This document shows, piece after piece, positions 44,779 through 54,662 of a stretch of 64,000 nt of DNA. Under the pieces are notes generated by a model. That model was not told the origin of the DNA. It ran no database searches and was given only the letters and a program-made list of their open reading frames with translations. Positions within the stretch are counted from its first letter, which is position 1. The number at the start of each line of letters is the position of its first letter. Both the position numbers and the translations under genes were made by a program. The DNA is from Aegilops tauschii subsp. strangulata (lineage: Eukaryota; Streptophyta; Magnoliopsida; Poales; Poaceae), in NCBI RefSeq assembly GCF_002575655.3, contig NC_053040.3:356808267-356872266 (forward strand), read 5' to 3'.

Positions 44779-47700
44779 ATGTCCGGATCCGGAGGTCAAG
44801 GCAAGTGGATGGTCTCCTCCGTCAAGGAGAAGGACATTACTGAGCTTCGGGCGGCAGGGTACTTGGCGAAGGAAATCGCCCACCGTCTGTCGGCCCAGGG
44901 ACAAGTCGTCCCTATGCCGAAGCCCAACAAGAGGGTGGTGTTCATCCCTCATTTCGTCCGCGGGCTAGGGTTTCCACTCCACCCTTTCGTCCGTGGGCTA
45001 ATGTATTATTACGAGATAGACTTCCATGACCTATCCCCGAACTCCTTCCTCGACATCTCGGCATTCATCATCGTGTGTGAGGCCTTCCTCCGCATCCAAC
45101 CCCACTTCGGGTTGTGGCTCAAGGTCTTCAATGTGAAACCGAAGGTGGTGGATGGCCCGCACGCGGAGTGCGGAGGAGCCATGGTGAGTAAGTTGTCCAA
45201 TGTCTCCTGGCCGAAAGGCACTTTCGTGGAGACTGTCAAGGAATGGCAGAAACAATGGTTCTACATTACGGAACCCCACAGCACCAACTGCGCCACGGCT
45301 GCCGAATTCAACCCCGATGCCCCAATGCGGCTCACGTCCTGGGTCGAGAAGAGCCCGAACTGGTGTTCGCCAGACGAGCTGATAACGCTGCAGACGCGCG
45401 TTCAGAGCATGGTGGACAAGAATGTCAAACTTGTCAACGTAATCCAGGTGATGCTAGTTCGCCGAATTCTCCCGTACCAAAGCCGAAGCCGCTCTCTATG
45501 GGAGTTCTACCCGAAGAAGCTCCATACCCTGGAGAGGCTCTTTGAAACCACTCACGAAGGAGCCTGGAAGTTGCTTTTTAAGGGCAACGAGAAACCGCCA
45601 GCCACGGATTCGGACCGCGGGCACGACATTAACCACCCCGCCAGCGAGGTATGCTATTTTTAACGCATCACCTACTTGCTTGCTTCAAGGGTGATTTCTG
45701 GGCTTTTATCATCGTTCCTTCTCTAGGACTGGATGGAGAGGGCGAAGCGGATCTAGTGTCCGGCTCCGCTGCCTGAAGAAACAGTCATCTCGCGATTGGC
45801 GAAGATGCTGGTGCCGGCGCCCTATAAGGCGCCGGAGAAGAAGGCCAAGCGGGCCAAAGGTGGCCCCCATGGTAAGGGTACTTCGGACATAATGTCCGAA
45901 GATGAAGAGACCCGTTCCTCCGTCCCTGAGGACGACGAGGAGGAGGAGGAGGAGGAGATCCCTCCCCGTGATGAGGGAAGGGAGAAGAGGGCAGCTTCCA
46001 CGAATCTGGAGGTGGGGCGCCCAAGAAGAGGAAGGGTTCCTTTGCAGATAACTCCGTATGGGATGTCGACAGTAGTCCGGAGCGCCGCTCCCGAGCTAAG
46101 CCTCAGGTCGCATCGTAAGTACTACGATTCATGGATATCCATATATCCAACCTCTTCTCCTCATTGTATTAACATGGTTAGTTGTGTTATTTCAGTCCGG
46201 CCCATGACAGCTTCCAGCAATCCTCGTTAGGAGGTTCGCTGGACTCCAAGGAGATGGCCAGCATGTCGCTGCCGACCGCTCACTCTCCCACGGCCATGGA
46301 CGACACCGAGGTGTTGTCCCGAAGGACCACTCCAGGCCGAGGAGAGGCTCCGGACGCTCTCAAGGGGGCGCCAGAGGGCGAAACCTCCACCGCCGGACAC
46401 ACGGGGGAGCAAATCCCCACGGAGACTGGCGAGGAGGGCCGTATTCAGTTCGGCCCTCAGCCAAATATGATTACGGAGACCCGTACGGCTCCGTAATCCA
46501 GCAAGCGACCTCCTTTGAAAGAGGGGGGTGCGCCCATTCCACCGGTGGCCCAGTCCAACCTGGGGCACCGGATAATCTGATGGAGGCACTTCGAGGCGCC
46601 TCCGTTGTGGACGAGCACCGTATCCTTATGGGCATGGTGATCGAGAGGGTCCAGTCCGCCAAGAGCGGGCTGACCGAAGCCTGTAGCAGCCTGCTGACAG
46701 GTTTTGAGGTAGGCGACGCAAAAAATCCCGATATAGTCAGTAGCCCCTGAGACACTATCCGGTGTTCGGAAAGAAAAGCCGGACAGGGGGTCGATCCTTG
46801 CTTGTAGGAAACTAACAAAATTTGTCGGGAATGATCATGCAGGCGTCGCTGCTGTCCGCGACCTCACATGCTGCCGAAGTCTCCGAACTTAAGCGGAGAC
46901 TGGAGAAGGTCGAGGAGGAGCTTGGCCAGGTAAAGAGGCAGCTCCAGGAGAATCAAGGTATGTAATAACCCAAGAAGTATTCGGAAAGAGCAGGACGTTA
47001 TATATTGACCGAAGTGTCTTGATATAAATAGGAGCGATGACCGAGGTCGAGGCCCTGAAAAAGGCCCTGGGCGAGGCCGAGGGGAAGGCCGTCAGCGAGC
47101 AGGCTGCCCGTAAGAAGCTCAAGGCCCGGGTCAACGAGGTCCAACAAGAGCTCCATGACGCGGTGAAGAAGTGCGAGACCTTGGAGCATGATGCGTCGGC
47201 TAAAGAGGCCGAACTTTCCCAGGCTCGTCAGAGCGCGGAGATGTCCCGGAATGAGGCCCAGGGCGCCCCCCAAGAGATCCAAGAGGCGAGGAAGATCGCA
47301 GCGGGTAAGGCATTCAGTATGCAAAGCAAATATGCAAGGAGGAAGTATCTTTTACTAACCCGGGTTCGGAGTTCTACAGGGGCTTTTGCTGATTTGCCGC
47401 GAAGTGTGTCCGACGCCGCGGAGTTCTTTCGAGCCGAAGAAGGGAGCTCTACAGAGAAGCTATTCTGGTCGCAATATCTTGCACCAGAGGATCCCGTGCC
47501 CTTCACCGATCAGCTGAAACAGCTGGTGGAGCTGCATAGGGTGGCCAAACTAGCCATGAAGGATTTGATAATCCGGCTATGGCAAGCCGAAGCTATGCCC
47601 GACAGCTACTTCGCAGTCGTGAGGCGGATGGTGGACGCCTGTCCTCGGCTGGATATCGTCAAGCGATCGGCCTGTATTGCGGGTGCTCATATGGCCTTCG

Positions 47701-47861
47701 CCCGTTGCAAGATGTGGTGGGCGAAGATGAATGTCGTCGACCTGGCCCGGGGGCCACCAGAGGGCACGGAGCACCGCACACCCGAGCGCTATTTCGTGGA
47801 TGTCCTGGAGGGGTCTCACATTGTAGCAGCGCACTGTGGGCAGGACATCATTTTTGAATGA
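44779..47861 (+). pseudogene. Element C antisense gene, six exons (Transposase_28-like)
   Basis: Predicted exons: 44779-45648, 45727-46114, 46196-46708, 46843-46957, 47032-47304, 47380-47861, all with GT-AG ends, about 880 codons. N-terminal domain: ELRAAGYLAKEIAHRL, KRVVFIPHFVRGLGFPLHPF, YYYEIDFHDLSPNSFLDISA, VCEAFLRIQPHFGLW. Exon 2 is basic then acidic (DDEEEEEEEIPP). Exons 4-5 form a long coiled coil (LKRRLEKVEEELGQVKRQLQ). The last exon is a helical domain ending VAAHCGQDIIFE. One nonsense (TAG at 45754) and one frameshift in exon 2 or 3 break it. This is the domain named putative gypsy-type transposon in plant databases (from memory). Role unknown. Confidence 0.75.
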
Positions 47862-49067
47862 ATACGTTTGTGTTGTCTTTGCCTTGTATAATGAAACAAA
47901 GTCGGTTTGTAATATAATGACTGTTATGTTTTTAATTTTACCTCCTGTGCGGCCGTGTTTATATGAAATCTGAGGGTTGGCCAGTCGTTGGCTTCTTCCC
48001 CCATGTAGGTAGTACGGAGGTGTTCGGGATGGAATCTAAACAATCTTGATCCAATTATATGGTCCTTGAAGGAGTTGTTTAGCGCAACGAACCAGGCAAC
48101 CAGACTATTCGGCTTTAACGCCCTCACATAGCCATAGGAGTTCGACAATAAAAACATTGACGCAGCCCCTAGTTTCCGAACTAGAGTGCTATAAGCGTCT
48201 GATCGGGAAGTGCCGATCCCTCGCGTAACGCGGAAGAAATCTCCAACGATTTGCAACCTCCGGACAGCTGACCGGCTCTCGCTGCATCATGACAGTCAGT
48301 TTTCGGCTTTCTCTACTGAGGTGCTCCTTTGGATGAACCAGGGCATAATTGCAGTAGTTCTCCCTTTACTACCTTAGCCGATATAGCGGAACGTAAGGTA
48401 GCAAGCACAGGAGCCAGGCAACCCAACTATTGACCAAAGACATGATTCGGAGCCAATGCATATAATGCTAAAATTCGGGGTGCCGAACTATACTATAAAG
48501 AGTGTTCGGACTTTGTTGTCATATTGTAGGGTGCCTGGGAGCCCCTGGCAGATATGAAACTTACCAAAGTGTACGGGTGCTACAAGATAAGTTATTAAAG
48601 GAAAACAGAAATAAGGCAGAGGTGATATCTTGGGCCTTTAAATTTGAGCCACGAACTTTTTCCATTATAATTGGGTTAATGCATCAAAGCGCATTAATAC
48701 AAATAGTGTGATAAGCAATCCGGCTATTTAACATGCCATGACCAGGGGCGAGCTGCGTGTAGGTCCTAATAACCGGTAGAGTGACCTCTAGAGCTTCCCC
48801 TATACGTCTGTGCTTCTTGCAATCCTGGTATTTTTATCCTTTTACAAGACTGATAATTAGGCCGTCCAAGAAGGCCTATGTAAAAGAAACCTGGAAAAGG
48901 AAAAATTAAATAGTAAAAGTAGATGTGTGTCTAGGATCGGTCGAGCCGAACTATGGATCACAAGCTTTCTGTGCCTCCGTCGATGCCCATGGAATTTTGA
49001 GTGCGTAATTATGTACGCATGATACGAATGCCACTGCCTGATCGGGACTGGGATGGAGGCCAAATTG
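47862..49067. other. Element C: noncoding spacer between convergent genes
   Basis: About 1.2 kb between the antisense gene's stop and the minus-strand protease end. RT, RNase H and integrase would be expected here in an autonomous relative; none of their motifs is present on either strand. Only short chance frames are seen. Confidence 0.65.
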
Positions 49068-49799
49068 CTAATCGAGCTCTTGACGAGCCGAGCTGTTCTG
49101 TTGCAGCGTAGTCCAGATCTTCTTAACGATGGCCTGGGGCTCGATAGCCTGATTACGGTTCTGCTTGAGAAGGCCGTTCTGTACTTCCGCTGCTAGGGCA
49201 GCGGTGTGCTCCTCTGTACGGAGGGAGCGTTCCGTATTTCCGTTGACCATGATGACGCCGCGTGGGCCGGGCATCTTGAGCTTGAGATAGGCATAGTGTG
49301 GCACTGCATTGAATCGAACGAACGCAGTTCATCTGAGCAATGCGTGATAGCCGCTGCGAAAGGGGACGATGTCGAAGATTAATTCCTCGCTTCAGAAATT
49401 GTCCGGAGACCCGAAGACAACTTCTAGCGTGATTGCGCCCGTGCAACGGGCCTCGACACCTGGTATGACTCCTTTGAAGGTAGTCTTTGTGGGCTTGATC
49501 CGTGATGGATTGATGCCCATTTTTCACACTGTATCCTGATAAAGCAGGTTGAGGCTGCTACCTCCGTCCACAAGGACGCGCGTCAGGTGAAATGCATTGA
49601 TGATTGGGTCGAGGACTAGTGCGGCTGAGCCGCCATGACGGATAGTAGTCAGGTGGTCCCGACGATCAAAGGTGATCGGAAATGACGACCATGGATTGAA
49701 TTTTGGGGCGACTGGCTCTATCGCGTAGACGTCCCTTAGTACGCGTTTCCACTCCCTTTTGGGGATGTGTATAACATATATCATGTTTATTGTTTTCAC
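49068..49799 (-). pseudogene. Element C: aspartic protease
   Basis: Frame 49799-49524 has FDRRDHLTTIRHGGSAALVL and the active site RVLVDGGSSLNLLYQDT (DGGSS form, as in B). Frame 49304-49068 has YLKLKMPGPRGVIMVNGNTE, the end of the protease and linker. Between them the frame is shifted (about 49305-49523). It ends without any RT. Confidence 0.8.
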
Positions 49800-49817
49800 T
49801 TGAGGGGGAAACTTCTT

Positions 49818-50845
49818 CTATCCCCCTGTGTTTGGTTGCCGGGGCTCCTCGTCGTCGTCCTTGCTTTGCAATCCCTTTTCCCTGTTTTCGGCATTTAATT
49901 TGCCGGCCTTTTTAAAAACCCAACAGTCTCTGTTGGTATGATTGGCTGATTTTTCTGGGGTGCCATGTATCTGGCATGGTCGATCGAGTATGCGGTCCAG
50001 GCTGGATGGTCCCTGATTGTTTCTCTTGTATGGTTTCTTCCGCTGGTTAGACTTGGAGCCACTGAATCCGGCGTTAACTGTAGTGTCGTCGGTATTATCA
50101 CCATTGCTTCGGTGTTTGTGTCTGTTACGTCGGAGCTTGCCGTTGTTGTTCTTAACCTCGGAGGGGCCTGCCTCACTGGCTGTGTTTTTGCTGCGAGCCA
50201 ACCAACTGTCCTCACCCGCGCAAAAGTGGGTCATGAGTGCCGTGAGGGCTGCCATAGATTTTGGCTTTTCTTGGCCGAGGTGGCGGGCGAGCCATTCGTC
50301 GCGGATGCTATGTTTAAAGGCCACTAAGGCTTCGGCATCCAGACAGTCGGCGATCTGGTTCTTTTTAGTTAGGAACCTGGTCCAGAACTTCCTGGCTGAT
50401 TCCCCAGGCTGTTGAACTATGTGACTTAAGTCATCAGCATCTGGCGGCCGAACATATGTACCTTGGAAGTTGTCGAGGAAAGCTTCTTCCAGGTCTTTCC
50501 AGCTGCCAATAAAATTTTCAGGCAGACTATCTAGCCAGTGCCGAGTTTTAGTGGGAGGTATTTGATGGCGTGAAGATCATCCCCGCGGGCCATGTAGATG
50601 TGGAGTATAAAATCCTCGATCCATACCGCGGGATCGGTTGTTCCATTGAATGGTTCGATGTTTACGGGTTTGAACCCTTCTGGGAATTCATGGTCCATTA
50701 CTTCGTCAGTGAAGCAAAGAGGGTGTGCGGCGCCTCTATATCGGGCCACATTGCGACGTAGCTCTGATGGAGTCCGTCTGCGGCATTCTGCCCGGGCGTG
50801 GTTAGGTTTATCACGTCCAAATGGGTAGCCATCGTCGTGTGTCAA
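49818..50845 (-). pseudogene. Element C: gag
   Basis: Frame 50845-50531 contains NIEPFNGTTDPAVWIEDFIL and HAIKYLPLKL, the N-terminal capsid. A frameshift near 50540 leads through LPENFIGSWKDLEEAFLDNF-type text to frame 50324-49818, with IRDEWLARHLGQEKPKSM, the basic linker and a zinc knuckle variant CQIHGTPEKSANHTNRDCWV (C-x2-H...H-x4-C). The Tat-lineage gag pattern is clear. One frameshift, otherwise well kept. Confidence 0.85.
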
Positions 50846-50869
50846 GGCACGTCCTCGCGATCTGTAGAT

Positions 50870-51862
50870 CTATCTTGTGTGTCCTGCTCTACTGTCCAGG
50901 TCTTGACGAAGGTCATATGTATAGCCATGAGCTGTCTTATCCCTGCTTTTACGGTGAGGTAGGACAGTTTGGTTTTCGGCTCGGGTTGCATTTTTATCCC
51001 GACCGCGTGGTGGCCGATCAGCCGCATTGCGTGATGCTGGTGCGGGATATGGCGCCTCATCGTCGAACTGAGCTAGTAATCTGCGCTTCAGGTAACTTTT
51101 GGCTGGGCGCTTAAGGCCGTATTCCTCGGCTGCCAGGACATCGGTCCATCTGTCATTGAGCAGGTCTTGGTCAGCTTGAAGTTGTTGCAGCTTCTTTTTC
51201 AGGCTCCTCGCAGTGGCTATTAGCTGAAGCTTAAAGCACTCCTGCTCCAGGGGCTCCTCGGCCACGATGAAGTCTTTGTTGCCGAGGCTCACCTCCTCCT
51301 CGGAGGGTGGACGGTAACTACCATCCTTCGAGTCTTCTTCTATGGCCTGTTCGTCAGGGCTGGCATGCCCTGATTCCCGATTGTCTCGTTCGGCAGTTTG
51401 TTCATCGGGTTCTTCTGTGTCTTCGGCACCATCCGGAGTGTTGTCGTCTCCTGTGCCGGTGTTGCTGTCCCTGCAGCAGCGGGATTTAGAGCGGCACCGC
51501 CGACGCTGGCGCTTTGGCTGTGTTTTAGGAAGGTCCTCCTTTGCTGGGTTTTCCTTGTCATCGCCGCTATTATTTTTCAGCGTATCTACCATGTAGACGT
51601 CATATGAGGAAGTGGCCGTCCATCCTCCAGTGAACGGCGGATTTTGGGCCTCCTCGTCTCCGGCATCGTCGTCCATACCGTCGATGTCTTTGGAGTCGTA
51701 GTCAAGCGCGTCGGTTAAGTCTTCGACAGTGGCTATGAAGTGGGTGGTGGGTGGGAAGCGAAATTCTCCTTCATCATCACCCTCCAGCTCGAACCAGACA
51801 TAGTTCGGTTGTGAGTCCCCCGCCAAGGACAAGTTTCTTAACGAGTTTAGCACATCGCCCAA
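50870..51862 (-). CDS. Element C: gag leader ORF 2 (330 codons)
   Basis: Open minus-strand frame upstream of gag, MGDVLNSLRNLSLAGDSQPN to the stop at 50870. It has an acidic N-terminal half (DIDGMDDDAGDEEAQ), an Arg-rich patch (KRQRRRCRSKSRCCRD), an acidic repeat region and a coiled coil (IATARSLKKKLQQLQADQDL). It probably belongs to one long gag polyprotein with the frames on either side, separated by single stops. No known domain. Intact within itself. Confidence 0.6.
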   Translation of the reverse strand: MGDVLNSLRNLSLAGDSQPNYVWFELEGDDEGEFRFPPTTHFIATVEDLTDALDYDSKDIDGMDDDAGDEEAQNPPFTGGWTATSSYDVYMVDTLKNNSGDDKENPAKEDLPKTQPKRQRRRCRSKSRCCRDSNTGTGDDNTPDGAEDTEEPDEQTAERDNRESGHASPDEQAIEEDSKDGSYRPPSEEEVSLGNKDFIVAEEPLEQECFKLQLIATARSLKKKLQQLQADQDLLNDRWTDVLAAEEYGLKRPAKSYLKRRLLAQFDDEAPYPAPASRNAADRPPRGRDKNATRAENQTVLPHRKSRDKTAHGYTYDLRQDLDSRAGHTR

Positions 51863-51871
51863 GGGTGAATG

Positions 51872-52423
51872 CTAGAAGATGTATGCGACGCTAAACTCGA
51901 AGATCGACAAGCGGTCCAGTTCGGCGTCCGCGGATGCACATGGCTCGGAATTTATAACCAGAGGCGAGTCCAGAGTTCCGGTGACAAAGACGCCGTGTGA
52001 GTTTAGGTCTATGTTCAGCTCCAACACCGTGGAATTTGCGGCCTCCACGGTGGGGTTGAGCCTCCCTTCCTCGATCGGCGAAATATTCTCCGGATCTATG
52101 GCCAGAGCAGTCACAGGAGCAATCTCCTGGATGCGGCCCGATGACAGATTTAGGTGATGTTCATCGGGGTGACTAGGAGCGGTCGCCGCGGTCTCAAATC
52201 CGGCAAAGATCAAATCTTCCCGGATGTCCGCGACGTAATTCAAGCTCCCAAATCTGACCTGACGGCTAGGGGTGTAGCTGTCGATCTGCTCCAGGTGGCC
52301 AAGTGAGTTGGCCCGCAGTACGAAGCCGCCGAAGACGAAGATTTGTCCGGGGAGAAAGGTTTCCCCTTGGACAGCATTGTTGTTGATGATTGAAGGGGCC
52401 ATCAAACCTTTTGGGGGCAGCAC
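51872..52423 (-). CDS. Element C: gag leader ORF 1 (183 codons)
   Basis: First frame after the primer site on the minus strand (MLPPKGLMAPSIINNNAVQG). It includes GQIFVFGGFVLRANSLGHLE, which reads like a compact beta domain, and ends with FEFSVAYIF stop at 51872. Nine bases separate that stop from the next ORF's ATG, in another frame. Homologous text precedes gag in related wheat elements, but the function is unknown. Confidence 0.55.
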   Translation of the reverse strand: MLPPKGLMAPSIINNNAVQGETFLPGQIFVFGGFVLRANSLGHLEQIDSYTPSRQVRFGSLNYVADIREDLIFAGFETAATAPSHPDEHHLNLSSGRIQEIAPVTALAIDPENISPIEEGRLNPTVEAANSTVLELNIDLNSHGVFVTGTLDSPLVINSEPCASADAELDRLSIFEFSVAYIF

Positions 52424-52431
52424 AGTGGAAC

Positions 52432-52449
52432 TCTCAATGAAAGCACCAA
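52432..52449 (-). other. Element C: primer binding site
   Basis: Minus strand TGGTGCTTTCATTGAGAG, one base inside the right LTR. It begins TGG as expected for a tRNA CCA end. tRNA species not assigned. Confidence 0.6.
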
Positions 52450-52450
52450 T

Positions 52451-52930
52451 GTCGGTGTCAAAACCGGCGGATCTCGGGTAGGGGGTCCCAAACTGTGCGT
52501 CTAAGGTCGATGGTAACAGGAGACAGGGGACACGATGTTTACCCAGGTTCGGGCCCTCTCTATGGAGGTAATACCCTACTTCCTGCTTGATTGATCTTGA
52601 TGGATATGAGTATTATAAGAGTTGATCTACCACGAGATCGTAATGACTAAACCCTAGAAGTCTACCCTGTATGACTATGGTAATGAATATGTCCCCCCGC
52701 CGGACTAAGTCCTCCGGTTTATATAAACACCGGGAGAATCTAGGGTTACACAAGGTCGGTTACAAAGAAAGGAATCTACATATTCGGCCGCCAAGCTTGT
52801 CTTCCACGCCAAGGAGACTCCCATCCGGACACGGGTGCAGTCTTCGGTCTTCATATTTTCAAACCCCATAAGTCCGGCCCATGGCTAGCAGGCCGGACGC
52901 CCGAGGACCCCTTAGTCCTGGACTCCCTCA
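52451..52930 (-). repeat. Element C: 5' LTR (right copy, 480 bp)
   Basis: Partner of 43760-44240 with a few substitutions and one missing base. Minus-strand TATATAAA at 52718-52725 is the likely promoter of the genomic RNA. TSD CCGAC follows. Confidence 0.9.
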
Positions 52931-52935
52931 CCGAC

Positions 52936-54090
52936 CACCAGCACCACTGCTTCCCGACCTCCCACTTACCGCGCCACCCGTCCCCTCCTAGGACCCGATC
53001 ATGGTCGTCTGTCTACCCACGTCCCCGGTGAGCCCATGCTCTTCTGCTCTTGACGCTTGAGCCACCTGCACTTCTTTTCTCAGTTCTAACATTCACAAAG
53101 CATCAGTACTATGTATCAGGATACACCATGTTACTTCTGCAAATTTCTCTTATGCTTGTATGTCCAAAAAATGTACAATTGCTGCTTTTGATGTTTTAGT
53201 GCTGAGGAGGCTTAAAAAATCATGTTTCTCTAGTTGAAAATTTTGATGCTATGTAGGTGCTTGTTAGGACTCGGGCACGAGCTAGTCCACCAGGGGTGCT
53301 GGCAGCCGCCCAAGTGGACTGTTGACACCAGTACAAGTAGAATCGCGGGTCGCGGCCACCAACTTCACCAAGCGCTGCACATCCCTCCAAGTCGAGCACT
53401 CGCACACGGAGAACACCAGCGCCTTTTCTTTGCACATTGCTTGGTCATGCATGATTGCTGATGGATGAAGCAAGCGTTTTATTAGTTTGATCTTCTGCAA
53501 GACTCGATTTTCTCTCATTTTTCATGAATGCTAGCCGGCAATATGTCCAACATTCTTGCGGATTTGCGTCCAGCACACGAGCTACATGCTCGATGGTTGC
53601 ATACTGCCACCATGGACATGCACACTGCCGTCCGAGCACGGCGCCGGCCAGCCTCCTCCCCGCGCTCCTCCGGCGGGCCTCTCCCTGAGCGTGCGGCCGC
53701 CCGGCCTCCTCGCCACTGCGCCACTGGATGGCCTTCTCTTCGGGCGCACCTCTGCCTGGCCTCCTCCCCATCGTGCCGCTGCTCGGTAGTCTCCTTGAGC
53801 TCGCCGCCGCTCGGCCCTCTCCCCATCGCCGGCAACGTCTTCGTTCTGCTCTGGCCACCTCCCTCCCTCCAACCACCATGGCTCCAACCTCCCGCGTCTC
53901 ACACTGCCCCCATGTCCCCCAGCTCCCATACCACAACACCATCTCCTCCCGGTGGGCTCCACAGCCGATGCACCCTGTCCGTTCACAGCCACCACTCTAG
54001 GACGTTTAACGCCACCACCCGAAGAGGTTCAGCACCTGGTGTGACTCTGTGCTAGGGAACAATGAGGTTCAAGTTTGGCTAGCAAAAAAT
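52936..54090. other. Unassigned GC-rich locus DNA
   Basis: About 1.15 kb between element C and LTR H. It is CT- and GC-rich, especially 53620-53960. Overlapping frames on both strands are low-complexity (Ala/Pro/Arg/Ser) with no domain I recognise. A plausible donor ccccggtgagcc is at about 53027. It could be a gene fragment carried by a DNA transposon or old locus DNA. I see no terminal repeats. Confidence 0.35.
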
Positions 54091-54662
54091 TGTCGGATGT
54101 AGGGTTCCGGCAAAACCCTTAAGGTTCAAACACTGGGGGTGCGCGTGGAGTCTTTCCCTCCTACCGATCTACGCCCTAACACGCTAAGATCTCGCGGACG
54201 GACTCGACGAACTCACAACACAAAGAGACACGGGATTTATACTGGTTCGGGCCACCGTTGTGGTGTAATACCCTACTCCAGTGTGGTGGTGGTGGATTGC
54301 CACTTGGGCTGATGAAGAACAGTACAAGGGGAAGAACAGCCTCCTGAGGTTGAGGTGTTCTTGTGTTTGGTGTCTTGGCGGGTGAGAGCCAGGTGAACTG
54401 CTCCCTCCCCCTACTATGGTGCCTAGCTCTACTTATATAGGCCCTGGTCCTCTTCCCAAATGTTGAGCGGGAAGGGAGCCAACAACGGCAGGCAAATACG
54501 AAGGGGGACAGCTAGTACAAGCTATCCTGACAAAAGTGGTCTTCGCCTGCGAAAGGCTCTGGTGACGACGCCATCTTGGGCTCCACGATGACCTCCGCCT
54601 TACCGTCCTCCTGGTCTTGGTCTCGTTGCACCGATATAGCAACCTTTGCCTGATGCCTCGGT
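54091..54662 (+). repeat. LTR H fragment (572 bp)
   Basis: Begins TGTCGGATGTAGGGTTCC. It includes the common cereal LTR text GGATTTATACTGGTTCGGGC and a TATA-like cttatatagg at about 54432-54441. It stops at 54662 where LTR F begins, so it is truncated or interrupted. The remainder is not in view. Confidence 0.6.

Larger units (their letters stand above)
43760..52930 (-). mobile_element. Element C: non-autonomous Tat-lineage Gypsy with antisense gene
   Basis: Full-length 9171-bp insertion, LTRs of 481 and 480 bp, perfect TSD CCGAC (43755-43759, 52931-52935). Genomic orientation is minus: primer site at 52432-52449, polypurine tract at 44241-44256. Minus strand: leader ORFs, gag, zinc knuckle, protease (52.4 to 49.1 kb). 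There is no RT, RNase H or integrase anywhere. Plus strand: a six-exon gene at 44779-47861. It must have moved with enzymes of another element. The antisense gene matches that of element B. Confidence 0.9.

Noticed and set aside
49524..49799. Possible host aspartic protease (VDGGSS motif).
   Set aside because: Position between gag and the element's end, and similarity to the protease of element B, show it is retroviral-type.
53528..54055. 175-codon plus-strand ORF and overlapping minus-strand ORFs.
   Set aside because: Composition-driven frames on both strands; no recognisable motif. Kept only as an unassigned region.
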